Assembly: GCA_910579085.1 (NCBI GenBank)
Contig: CAJTRU010000027.1
Span: forward strand, 13,252 to 43,149
Origin: an uncultured Lachnospiraceae bacterium
Lineage (GTDB): Bacteria; Bacillota; Clostridia; Lachnospirales; Lachnospiraceae
DNA length: 29,898 bases
Direction: 5' to 3'
The stretch's first letter is position 1; every line of letters starts with the position of its first letter. A program made the translations under genes and the position numbers. A model generated the notes under the pieces. The model made no database searches, had not been told where the DNA came from, and saw nothing but the letters and a program-made list of their open reading frames with translations. Of the stretch, positions 4,380 to 12,873 are shown one piece after another.

Positions 4380-7166
4380 TTGCAGGAAGATTTTAATAAA
4401 TATGATGAACGTACAATAGAAAGAAAAGTATTAACAATATACATGATATTTGTTGTACTGATGTTTGTAACAGAGGTATCAGCTTATGGTGATGCCAGCT
4501 TTATAATATGGACATTGCCAGAAGTGGTGACATGCTGGGTGGTTTATTTTATAGGAATTAAGGACAAGAAATCAAGGGCGTACATATATACAAGCATGGC
4601 ACTTGTTTCATTCTTTGGATATGGTGTTGCTGCTTCTTCGCTTTTTTCATTGCTTCCATCTTTAGGGGTTCTGCTGGTACTTACAGGGCTGTTTAATATA
4701 CCAGGGCTTCTTGGCATGGTATCTGCGCTGGCACTGGTACTGGCGGCATACCATGCCTTTATTGTGCACTCATTTGATATTACAGGCAAGGGTGCAATGT
4801 ACAGCCTCCAGCAGATTATACCAATGTTTATAATGATTTACCTTGTATGGTTTCTTATAAAGAAAGACTTTGTTATGAACAAAATGCTGCTGGAAACTAT
4901 AGAAACACTGCGCCAGGCAGAACATAGCAAAGATGAATTTATGGCAAACGTATCGCATGAAATAAGAACACCTCTTAATACTATATGTGGCATGAGTGAG
5001 CTTTCACTGCGTGAGGAACTGCCCCCAGGCATAAGGGAAAATTTATTTGATATACAGGTTGCTGGCAGGAATTTGCAGTCAATAGTAAGTGATGTACTGG
5101 ATTTTTCAGAGCTTGAAACAGGAAAACTTGCAATTGTGGAGGAGAGTTATAATTTCACATCCATACTGAATGATGTGCTTAATGTTGCGATTGCACAAAA
5201 TGAAGAAAAGAAACTTGCAATTGTGGTAAATTATGATGTAAACCTTCCATGCGGGCTTGTTGGTGACAGTGAGAAAATCAGGCGTATTTTTGCAAGCCTT
5301 GTAAATAATGCAATTAAGTTTACAGAAAGAGGATGTGTTACAATTTCTGTATCAGGAAGAAGGGAGGATTATGGAATTAACCTGTGTGTGAATGTTAAAG
5401 ATACAGGGGTTGGGATGTCACAGGAAGGCATTGAGAAGCTTTTTACTAATTTCAGCCAGGTGGATACAAGGAAAAACAGGCAGCAGACAGGAATGGGGCT
5501 TGGAATTGCAATAACACGTAAAATAACAGGTATGATGAAGGGCTTTTTAAGTATAAAGAGTGAAGAGGGGGTGGGTAGTGAATTCCAGTTTGTAGTCCCA
5601 CAGAAAGTTGATGATGATAAACCTGTAATTGAATTAAAGGACAGCAGCAATATAAAGGCGGCCTGCTATATTAACCAGGAGAAGTATGGAATGGCTGAGA
5701 TAAGAGACAGTTATATGGACTGTATTAAAAATATTGCAAAACAGCTTGAACTTGATTTTACAATATGCCAGAACCTTCCAGAACTGAAAAGGCGTATTGA
5801 AAGAAGGGGGTTTACCCATTTATTTATTACTGCTGATGAGTACAGGGAAGACCAGGTGTTTTTTGAAGAGATTGCAGAGAAGATAAATGTTATTATTTTT
5901 ATTAACCGTGAAGAAGATATAGGGATTAGTGGTAAATTCCTGCGTATTTATAAGCCTTTCTATGTGCTGTCTGTTGTAACAGCGCTAAATGGTGGCAAGA
6001 TGGTACAAAGAATTGATGGAAGCCATTATATGGTTCATAAATTTACTGCACCAGAAGCAAGTGTGCTTGTTGTGGATGATAATGTTATGAACCTTAAGGT
6101 TATGGAAGGGCTGCTGCGCCCTTATAAGGTAAAGTATTATACAGCAGGAGGCGGCAGTGAAGCGCTTGTAATGCTTGACAGGATGTATTTTGACATTGTA
6201 TTTATGGACCATATGATGCCAGGCATGGATGGTATTGAAACACTGCACCATATACGTGAGAAAAATGGGAAGTTTTTCCAGAAAGTACCAGTGGTTGCAC
6301 TTACTGCTAATGCAATAGGAGGTGCACGTGAAATGTTCCTTTCAGAAGGGTTCCAGGATTTTGTGGCAAAGCCAGTGGAAGTATCAACATTGGAACGTGT
6401 GCTTAAGAAATTTATACCAGAAGAAAGAATTATTATTAAAACTGCTGAAGAAACAGAAGCAGAAGAGAAAGTATATAAAAATGGTACAGCTAATGGTGGA
6501 AGTACTGTGTTAAATAATAATAATATTGCAGATAGTAATAATAGCGGGGCTGGCAGGCGGCAGGGCTTAATTGATATACAGACAGGCATTAATTATTCGG
6601 GAGGGGTTTACCAAGATTATATTGATGTTATAAGGCTTTATTATAAGTCAGGCCTGGAGAAAAGGCAGCAGATACAGGAACTTTTTGAAGCCTGTGAGTG
6701 GAGTGGTTATACAATTATGGTACATGCACTAAAAAGTACATCGCTTGGCATTGGTGCAAAGGAACTGTCAGAAATGGCAAAAGACCAGGAAAAGGCAGGC
6801 AAAGAGAATAATACAGAATACCTGCTTGCAAACCACAACCAGCTTATGGATGCTTATGACATGGTATTAGATGAAATAGCTGCCAATAAGGAGTTTATTC
6901 CAGATAAGGGTGGCAGTGAAGATGATGGGTTAAGTATAATAGACAAAGATTTACTGATAGAAAGGCTTGACGGGCTTAGGGAAGCGCTTGATACATTTGA
7001 AGAGGATGCAGTAATGCCAGTTATTAATGAACTGTCATTATATTCATATAACGGTGAAAACCTTAAGGACAGGCTGGAAGAGATTTCAGGGCTTGTACAG
7101 TCATTTGATTTCTGTGGTGCTGCTGACGCTTTGGAAAAACTAAGAAGGGAGTGGGAAGATGCCTAA
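4380..7166 (+). CDS. Membrane hybrid histidine kinase with receiver and Hpt domains
   Basis: 928 residues. Several hydrophobic helices lie between 18 and 160 with little outside sequence, so the signal is probably sensed in or near the membrane. HisKA has H193 in MANVSHEIRTPLN; the HATPase has N-box VNNAIKFTERG (about 308), DTGVGM (about 341) and GMGLGIAI. Residues 420-535 resemble a receiver without the acidic pocket. A true receiver follows (about 556-675), with VVDDN, D610 in FMDHMMPGMDG and FVAKP. An Hpt domain has H782 in VHALKSTSLGIGA. The helical tail (855-928) looks like a second Hpt without its histidine. The start is TTG 4380 after AGGGGGAG, since the first ATG lies 21 codons on, at the first membrane helix. 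The last 8 nt overlap the next kinase gene. Confidence 0.9.
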   Translation: MQEDFNKYDERTIERKVLTIYMIFVVLMFVTEVSAYGDASFIIWTLPEVVTCWVVYFIGIKDKKSRAYIYTSMALVSFFGYGVAASSLFSLLPSLGVLLVLTGLFNIPGLLGMVSALALVLAAYHAFIVHSFDITGKGAMYSLQQIIPMFIMIYLVWFLIKKDFVMNKMLLETIETLRQAEHSKDEFMANVSHEIRTPLNTICGMSELSLREELPPGIRENLFDIQVAGRNLQSIVSDVLDFSELETGKLAIVEESYNFTSILNDVLNVAIAQNEEKKLAIVVNYDVNLPCGLVGDSEKIRRIFASLVNNAIKFTERGCVTISVSGRREDYGINLCVNVKDTGVGMSQEGIEKLFTNFSQVDTRKNRQQTGMGLGIAITRKITGMMKGFLSIKSEEGVGSEFQFVVPQKVDDDKPVIELKDSSNIKAACYINQEKYGMAEIRDSYMDCIKNIAKQLELDFTICQNLPELKRRIERRGFTHLFITADEYREDQVFFEEIAEKINVIIFINREEDIGISGKFLRIYKPFYVLSVVTALNGGKMVQRIDGSHYMVHKFTAPEASVLVVDDNVMNLKVMEGLLRPYKVKYYTAGGGSEALVMLDRMYFDIVFMDHMMPGMDGIETLHHIREKNGKFFQKVPVVALTANAIGGAREMFLSEGFQDFVAKPVEVSTLERVLKKFIPEERIIIKTAEETEAEEKVYKNGTANGGSTVLNNNNIADSNNSGAGRRQGLIDIQTGINYSGGVYQDYIDVIRLYYKSGLEKRQQIQELFEACEWSGYTIMVHALKSTSLGIGAKELSEMAKDQEKAGKENNTEYLLANHNQLMDAYDMVLDEIAANKEFIPDKGGSEDDGLSIIDKDLLIERLDGLREALDTFEEDAVMPVINELSLYSYNGENLKDRLEEISGLVQSFDFCGAADALEKLRREWEDA

Positions 7167-9861
7167 AAGGATAGCCAGAAGGGTAAAGGATTATCTTTAT
7201 AACAGTAATTATGAACTGGACAGGCGGCTGTTTTATCTTATAACAGGTCTTGGGATATTTGCCAGCATAATTGGGATTATTATTGCATTTATTACAAAGG
7301 CAGAGACATATAGTATTATAGCTATGTGCCTGTTTCCTGTTGTATTTGCGGTATTTGGGACAACTGCCATAAAGACGGGGTATGTTAATTTCTGTGCAGT
7401 GGCAAGTTCACTTCTTATAAATCTTTTTATATTTCCAATGCTGTTTTTAACAAGTGGTGGTGTTGATGGCGGGCTTAGTGGTTTGTTTATACTTGGGCTT
7501 CTGTATGTTTTTCTTATGCTTAGGGGGATAGCGTTTTTTATTATTTTGGTATTGTCAGTTGCAAGCTTTACTGCATGTTACCTGTTTACATATTATAACA
7601 AAGTATATGTGGAAGGGAATAGTGCAAGCCTTGGTATATTTATACATACATTTGTGTGCTTTATGCTTGTTTCCATGGCTATTGGCACACTTGTAAAGTT
7701 CCAGAGATGGATTTATAACAAGGAGCAGGAAGCCAGCAGGCAACAGCAGATTGAGCTTGAAGAAGCTAACAAGACTAAAAGCCGTTTTCTTGCCAATATG
7801 AGCCATGAAATAAGGACGCCTATTAATACTATTATAGGGCTTAATGAAATGAACCTCCGTGATAATATTAATGATGAAGTTGCAGAAAACTGTGTTAATA
7901 TACAGCGTGCAAGTAAAATGCTTTTATCACTTATTAATGATATTCTTGATTTATCTAAAATTGAGTCAGGCAAAATGGAGATTGTAAACCGGCAGTATGA
8001 AACAGGTGCGCTGCTTAGTGAACTTGTAAATATTAACTGGGTGCGTGCATATGACAAGAAACTTGAATTTAAACTTGATGTTTCGCCAGATATACCATCT
8101 ATGTTATATGGCGATGATATAAGGATAAAGCAGATACTTACAAATATGCTTACTAACGCTATAAAATATACACACAAAGGTTCTGTTACATTGCAGGCAA
8201 AGTGCCGCCAGGTTGATAAAGAACATGTAAACCTTATAATATCGGTTTCAGATACAGGGATTGGAATACGTAAAGAGGATATAAAATATTTGTTTATGTC
8301 TTTTAAGCGTGTTGATGAAAAGAAAAATGGCGCTATTGAAGGCACAGGGCTTGGGCTTGCGATTTCACACCAGCTTGCAGGGCTTATGGGTGGTGAAATA
8401 AAGGTGGACAGTGTGTACCAGCGTGGCACTACATTTACACTTGTGCTTGAACAGGAAATAGTCAGTAAATCACCTATAGGGCCTATTAAGGATATTATGA
8501 AAGGCAGTTTCCACAACAGGAAAAAATATAAGCAAAGTTTTGAAGCGCCAGAGGCAAGGGTGCTGGTTGTAGATGATAATGAAATGAACCTTATGGTTGC
8601 AGTAAAGCTTCTGCGTGCTACAAAAGTGCAGGTGGAAACAGCTTCAGACGGGCAGGAATGTCTTGAAATGACAAGAAAGAAGTATTACCATGCCATTTTT
8701 ATGGACCATATGATGCCAAAACTTGATGGAATTGAAACACTTAAGAAACTGCGCCACCAGGAAAACGGGCTTTGTAAAGAAACACCAGTTGTTGCAATGA
8801 CTGCTAATGCATTTACAGATGCAGAAGCATTTTATAATGCAAATGGTTTTGAGGGGTATCTGGTTAAGCCGGTAAATGGCCCGCTGTTTGAGGCAATGCT
8901 TTTAAAGTTCCTGCCAGAGGAAATTGTGGAAGTTTCAGCTACGGCTAAAGATGGGGAAACGGATGAGGCAGATATACAAATGGTTTATGTGCACAATAAA
9001 AAGGCTGTATGTATAACAACAGAAAGTGTGTGTGATATACCAGGAGATTTTATGGTGCGTTTTGGGATTTTATGTATATATTATTATGTGCATACAGAGG
9101 AGGGGAGATTTAATGATATATGCGAAATTTCCGCAAATAACCTTATAGAATATATTGACAAAGAAAAGAAGAAAGCATATTCAATGCCTCCTTCTATAGA
9201 AGAGTATGAAACATTTTTTGCTGATGCTCTTGGCGGGGCACAGCAGGTAATACATATAAGTATGGCAAAAAATGCAGGTAATGGCTACAATAATGCTGTA
9301 CAGGCAGCAAATGGTTTTGATAATGTCCATGTTATTAATTCAGCACATCTTTCAAGTGGGATGGGCATACTTGTAATGTATGCTGCATCAATGGTACAGG
9401 AAGGAAAGCCATTCCAGGAAATAATTGATAAAATAAACCATATTAAAAACAGTATTTCTACTAGCTTTATAGTTGCAAATACAGAGAATTTATATAAGGC
9501 AGGAAGGATGAATAAAAATATTAAGGATATATGTGATTTATTTATGCTTCATCCTGTCTTGTCACTTAAGGGAAGCCAGATTGTCTGTAGCAATGTATAT
9601 CCAGGCACGCAGGAACATGCATATTTAAGATATATACGCAGGCAGTTAAAAGGCAGGAGGAATATTGATACAAGGGTATTATTTTTTACATATGCGGGTT
9701 TTAACTATAAGATGAAACAGAAAATATTAAATGAAATAAATAAATACCAGAAGTTTGATAAGATAATAGAACACCAGGCATCAGCCGCTATCAGCAGTAA
9801 CTGTGGTACTGGTGCGTTTGGGCTTCTGTTTATGAAGAAAGAAAGAGGAAGATTTTTATAA
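7159..9861 (+). CDS. Membrane hybrid histidine kinase fused to a C-terminal DegV domain
   Basis: 900 residues. Membrane helices lie between about 25 and 180. HisKA has H216 in LANMSHEIRTPIN, the HATPase has LTNAIKYTHKG, DTGIGI (about 365) and GTGLGLAI (about 395), and the receiver (about 485-605) has VVDDNEMN, D516 in FMDHMMPKLDG and YLVKP. After a short acidic linker, residues 615-900 form a full-length DegV/EDD domain. Its landmarks are CITTESVCDIPGDF near the start, HIS and GYNNAVQAA, VHVINSAHLSSGMGILV, NLYKAGRMN, MLHPVLSLKGSQIV and the end CGTGAFGLLF. DegV proteins, such as FakB, bind fatty acids and hand them to a kinase for phosphorylation. There is no Hpt, so phosphate may pass to the Hpt of the upstream kinase. 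ATG 7159 overlaps the previous gene by 8 nt. The frame is continuous, so this is a real fusion. Confidence 0.9.
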   Translation: MPKRIARRVKDYLYNSNYELDRRLFYLITGLGIFASIIGIIIAFITKAETYSIIAMCLFPVVFAVFGTTAIKTGYVNFCAVASSLLINLFIFPMLFLTSGGVDGGLSGLFILGLLYVFLMLRGIAFFIILVLSVASFTACYLFTYYNKVYVEGNSASLGIFIHTFVCFMLVSMAIGTLVKFQRWIYNKEQEASRQQQIELEEANKTKSRFLANMSHEIRTPINTIIGLNEMNLRDNINDEVAENCVNIQRASKMLLSLINDILDLSKIESGKMEIVNRQYETGALLSELVNINWVRAYDKKLEFKLDVSPDIPSMLYGDDIRIKQILTNMLTNAIKYTHKGSVTLQAKCRQVDKEHVNLIISVSDTGIGIRKEDIKYLFMSFKRVDEKKNGAIEGTGLGLAISHQLAGLMGGEIKVDSVYQRGTTFTLVLEQEIVSKSPIGPIKDIMKGSFHNRKKYKQSFEAPEARVLVVDDNEMNLMVAVKLLRATKVQVETASDGQECLEMTRKKYYHAIFMDHMMPKLDGIETLKKLRHQENGLCKETPVVAMTANAFTDAEAFYNANGFEGYLVKPVNGPLFEAMLLKFLPEEIVEVSATAKDGETDEADIQMVYVHNKKAVCITTESVCDIPGDFMVRFGILCIYYYVHTEEGRFNDICEISANNLIEYIDKEKKKAYSMPPSIEEYETFFADALGGAQQVIHISMAKNAGNGYNNAVQAANGFDNVHVINSAHLSSGMGILVMYAASMVQEGKPFQEIIDKINHIKNSISTSFIVANTENLYKAGRMNKNIKDICDLFMLHPVLSLKGSQIVCSNVYPGTQEHAYLRYIRRQLKGRRNIDTRVLFFTYAGFNYKMKQKILNEINKYQKFDKIIEHQASAAISSNCGTGAFGLLFMKKERGRFL

Positions 9862-9898
9862 AAGTAATTTCCGTTTTGGAATGGAATAATTTAGTGGA

Positions 9899-9934
9899 AA
9901 AAATCCCCAGGGAGGGCGTTCCCTAGGGATTTTT
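9899..9934 (+). terminator. Bidirectional terminator of the kinase operon and the GH3 gene
   Basis: AAAAATCCCCAGGGA (9899-9913) pairs with TCCCTAGGGATTTTT (9920-9934), 15 positions with one C-A mismatch, around a 6-nt loop. T runs follow the stem on both strands. It can end the plus-strand kinase operon and serve the convergent GH3 gene. From 9935 to 10049 I see only AT-rich DNA and a weak 6-bp hairpin at 10023-10039. Confidence 0.85.
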
Positions 9935-10049
9935 GGATGAATTAACTTATATTGACGTTGCAAATTAATTTTAAGATTATTTAGATGAAAAGTCAATAGA
10001 TATAGCTAAATAAAAATGTGACACAAATATGGCATTTGTATAATTAGTT

Positions 10050-12440
10050 TTAACTTACTGTATTGTTTAACTTTTTAAGGGTTTCCTTTATATCTTCATA
10101 TTTTAATGCATTGCTGCTAAATGACAATATGGAATGTAATGGTGTTTCTTCAAATACTGCTTTCATTTCTCCAAGTGCCTTTTCATCTTCAGCAGCATTT
10201 CCGTTTTTATCTTTATCCTGCCTGCTTTTTAGAAGCATGTCATCAAGCGGCTTTGTGTTATCTGCAAAAAGTTCTACATCTTTACAGGTAGTTGTATCAC
10301 ATGCGTGGAACGGAAGTTTTTTGGATGCTGTGATTTTAACTTCAGCAGTAAATTTTATATCACGTGAAGATGCACCAATAAGTATTCCATATGTCCCGCT
10401 CTCAGCAAACCAGTCATTTAATGTTTCATTAAAATATGCGAATGAGCGGAAATCCAGTTCCATACAAATAGTTTTAGTTTCTCCTGGCTCTAAAAATACT
10501 TTCGCAAAGTTTTTTAATTCCTTTTCAGGCCTGTTTTCAAGACCAATAAAGTTCTTTACATATAATTGTACAATTTCAGCACCTGCCACACTGCCTGTAT
10601 TTGTAACATCAACATAGACTTTTACCTTGTCTTTGTCCTGCATTTTAAGTATATTAGGAGGACAGGTATTTGTGTTAACACCATTAATTTCTAACCATAT
10701 ATTGCTATATCTGAAAGTTGTATAGCTTAATCCATATCCAAACGGGAAGAGCACATCCATGTTTCTCTTGTCATAATACCTGTAGCCAATAAATACTCCT
10801 TCGCTATAGTGTACTTTGTCCCTGCTTCCTGGGAAGTCAAGGTATGAAGGATTGTCTTCAAGGCGCAGTGGGAATGTTTCAGCAAGCTTTCCAGAAGGGT
10901 TTGCCCTGCCAAATAATAAATCCACTGCCGCTGCACCACTTGCCTGTCCTGCAAGGTACATTTCAAGAACTGCACCTGCTTTGCCAAGCCAAGGCATAAC
11001 AACAGGAGAGCCGTTGTGCAATACAATTACAATGTTTTTCTGTACTTTGTATATTTCTTCAATAAGGTGGTTCTGGCATTCTGGCATATTGAGGTGGGTA
11101 CGGTCAAAACCTTCGCTTTCAAATGAGTCAGGAAGTCCTGCAAATATTACAGCAACATCCGCCGCTGCTGCATTTTTTACTGCTTCTTCTAAAAGCGCAG
11201 TGTCAGTTTCGTCTTTATCTGTATTATAGCCTTGTGAATAGGTATATTTACAGTTTAAGGCATTGGCAGGTTTATGTAGTACAAAAGACTGCCCATCTTC
11301 TTTTGAATTAGTTTCTTCACAGGATTTTGAATTAATTGCCTTGTCCAGTGCTTCAAGCGCACTTTCTGTTTTAAAACAGTTAATATGGCTTGAACCGCCT
11401 CCCTGTATTCTTGGAACATCTGCAAACTGTCCTATAATGGCAATGTTTTCATTGCCAGATAAAGGCAGTATGCCATTATTTTTAAGAAGTACAGCAGAAT
11501 TTACAGCAGTATTTTTAACAAGGTTATGGTGCTCTTCTTTATTATAAGATACCTGCTTTTTATTAGTTATGGATTTATCAACTAATTCAAGAACTCTTTT
11601 TACGGCTTTGTCAAGCACTTCCATTGGGAGTGAACCATCTTTAACAGCAGCAGCAATTAGCTTATCTGTTTCACCGTGGCTTGAAGGCATTTCAAGGTCA
11701 AGCCCTGCTTCAAGTGATTTTATACGGTCGTTCATAGCACCCCAGTCTGTCATTACAAGCCCTTCAAATCCCCATTCGTCACGGAGGACTTTATTAAGAA
11801 GCCAGTCATTTTCACATGAATAAGTGCCATTAATCCTGTTGTAACTGCACATAATTGTCCAAGGCTGTGCTTTTTTAACAGTTTTTTCAAATGCTGCCAG
11901 GTATATTTCCCTTAAAGTCCTTTCATCCATTTCGGAACTTATGCTCATCCTGCGCCATTCCTGGTTATTGGCAGCAAAGTGCTTAAGGCTTGTACCTGCT
12001 CCCTGGCTCTGTACGCCATTAACGTATGCTGCACCAAGTTCGCCTGCAAGATAAGGGTCTTCGGAAAAATATTCAAAGTTACGTCCGCAGAGAGGGGAAC
12101 GCTTCATATTAATACCAGGGCCTAAAAGTACATTTACATTTTCTGCCTGGCATTCTTCGCCAAGGGCAGAACCAACATTGTAAATAAGTTCCCTGTCAAA
12201 TGAACATGCCATAGCAGAAGCTGTAGGGAAACATACAGCTTTTATGCTTTCTTCCGCGCCAAGGTGGTCGGCTGTTTCATCTTGTTTGCGCAGGCCATGT
12301 GGGCCGTCTGATACCATAGCAGCAGGAAGGCCAAGCCTTTCAACTGCTTCAGTATGCCAGAAATCTGCACCTGAACAAAGAGATGCTTTCTCTTCAATGG
12401 TTAACTGGTTTAAAAGTTCTTCGATGTTTAAAGTTCCCAT
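10050..12440 (-). CDS. Glycoside hydrolase family 3 beta-glycosidase, cytoplasmic
   Basis: 796 residues from ATG 12440. A longer frame reaches 12521, but its first 27 codons look non-coding, and AAGGAA lies before ATG 12440. The protein has the GH3 N-terminal barrel, with SDGPHG (44-49), the NVLLGPGINMKRSPLCGRNFEYFSEDP stretch, KHF (153-155) and nucleophile D232 in VMTDWGA. The C-terminal alpha/beta domain has the probable acid/base E443 in ESEGFDR. A fibronectin-like domain follows (about 605-700: EIVQLYVKN, RPEKELKNF, GETKTI). There is no signal peptide, so it acts on imported oligosaccharides, most likely beta-glucosides, though the exact sugar cannot be read. An extra charged tail of about 90 residues (705-796) follows the usual GH3 end. 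It is a single gene; a large foldback element lies just upstream. Confidence 0.92.
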   Translation of the reverse strand: MGTLNIEELLNQLTIEEKASLCSGADFWHTEAVERLGLPAAMVSDGPHGLRKQDETADHLGAEESIKAVCFPTASAMACSFDRELIYNVGSALGEECQAENVNVLLGPGINMKRSPLCGRNFEYFSEDPYLAGELGAAYVNGVQSQGAGTSLKHFAANNQEWRRMSISSEMDERTLREIYLAAFEKTVKKAQPWTIMCSYNRINGTYSCENDWLLNKVLRDEWGFEGLVMTDWGAMNDRIKSLEAGLDLEMPSSHGETDKLIAAAVKDGSLPMEVLDKAVKRVLELVDKSITNKKQVSYNKEEHHNLVKNTAVNSAVLLKNNGILPLSGNENIAIIGQFADVPRIQGGGSSHINCFKTESALEALDKAINSKSCEETNSKEDGQSFVLHKPANALNCKYTYSQGYNTDKDETDTALLEEAVKNAAAADVAVIFAGLPDSFESEGFDRTHLNMPECQNHLIEEIYKVQKNIVIVLHNGSPVVMPWLGKAGAVLEMYLAGQASGAAAVDLLFGRANPSGKLAETFPLRLEDNPSYLDFPGSRDKVHYSEGVFIGYRYYDKRNMDVLFPFGYGLSYTTFRYSNIWLEINGVNTNTCPPNILKMQDKDKVKVYVDVTNTGSVAGAEIVQLYVKNFIGLENRPEKELKNFAKVFLEPGETKTICMELDFRSFAYFNETLNDWFAESGTYGILIGASSRDIKFTAEVKITASKKLPFHACDTTTCKDVELFADNTKPLDDMLLKSRQDKDKNGNAAEDEKALGEMKAVFEETPLHSILSFSSNALKYEDIKETLKKLNNTVS

Positions 12441-12498
12441 AATAAAAATTCCTTTCTTGAAATTACATATGTTGGACGTGCTGGATGGAAGGGGGACG

Positions 12499-12641
12499 GT
12501 ATGCAGAGCCAGAAATTCCATAAAAGGGCACGCTCCCGCTACGTTAGCCCACGCAGTGGCGCATAACAGCCCAAAAAACGGGCTCTAAGCGCCAGCGGTG
12601 CTAAAGTGCCCCTTTTATGGAATAATTCTGGCTCTGCATAC
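12499..12641. repeat. Foldback element A (structured intergenic repeat)
   Basis: Imperfect inverted arms of about 33 nt (12499-12531 and 12606-12641) differ only by small gaps. Between them lies a core with nested stems: CCGCT (12536-12540) with AGCGG (12594-12598), TGGCGC (12557-12562) with GCGCCA (12589-12594), and AGCCC (12568-12572) with GGGCT (12580-12584) around an A-rich loop. The core recurs in element B in the opposite orientation. It lies 58 nt before the GH3 start codon and may be part of that gene's leader. Confidence 0.85.
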
Positions 12642-12678
12642 CTGTATACTGGCATAATCCAGAACAGCCTGGCTTGCC

Positions 12679-12698
12679 ATACAGCACTAGTGGAGTAT
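12679..12698. promoter_or_regulatory. Palindrome, possible operator upstream of the GH3 gene
   Basis: ATAC (12679-12682), CACTAGTG (12685-12692) and GTAT (12695-12698) form a symmetric 20-bp site with two unpaired positions in each half. It has the form of a repressor site, but I cannot name a family. No convincing GH3 promoter was found nearby. Confidence 0.35.
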
Positions 12699-12712
12699 TG
12701 ATTTAGCAGGAC

Positions 12713-12737
12713 TTCCACACCTGCTAAGTATTTAAAT
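12713..12737. promoter_or_regulatory. 8-bp inverted repeat, hairpin or operator
   Basis: TTAGCAGG (12713-12720) and CCTGCTAA (12730-12737) are perfect inverted copies around 9 nt. There is no T run, so a terminator is unlikely. Its role is unknown. Confidence 0.4.
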
Positions 12738-12796
12738 TACAGCAAAGTTATACGGCAACACGCCCGTTTTATAAATTTCTATACAATAAACTGTAC

Positions 12797-12843
12797 GCAG
12801 AATAAAACCGTATGCAGAATAAAATTCGTTTATTTTATTCTGC
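12797..12843. repeat. 11-nt repeat, twice direct and once inverted
   Basis: GCAGAATAAAA occurs at 12797-12807 and 12814-12824 and inverted as TTTTATTCTGC at 12833-12843. The last two form an 11-bp hairpin with an 8-nt loop. It borders element C on its left side. Confidence 0.7.
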
Positions 12844-12873
12844 TGTCCAATGTTTTATAATGTCAGGTTTCAA

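Noticed and set aside
7159..9861. Kinase-DegV fusion as a sequencing or frameshift artefact
   Set aside because: The frame is continuous through a natural-looking acidic linker; there is no stop, SD or start codon signal at the junction that would point to two merged genes.
9937..10022. A promoter TTGACG with AT-rich -10 after the kinase terminator
   Set aside because: The -10 match is poor, and it would read into the 3' end of the convergent GH3 gene with no gene to serve.
10063..10617. A 184-codon plus-strand frame, and many similar ones within GH3, rpoB, rpoC and the chemoreceptor gene
   Set aside because: These are opposite-strand or out-of-frame shadows of clearly coding genes, without their own SD or family likeness.
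12441..12521. Longer start for the GH3 protein at 12521
   Set aside because: The extra 27 residues lack GH3 similarity and run into the arm of foldback element A; an SD (AAGGAA) fits ATG 12440.
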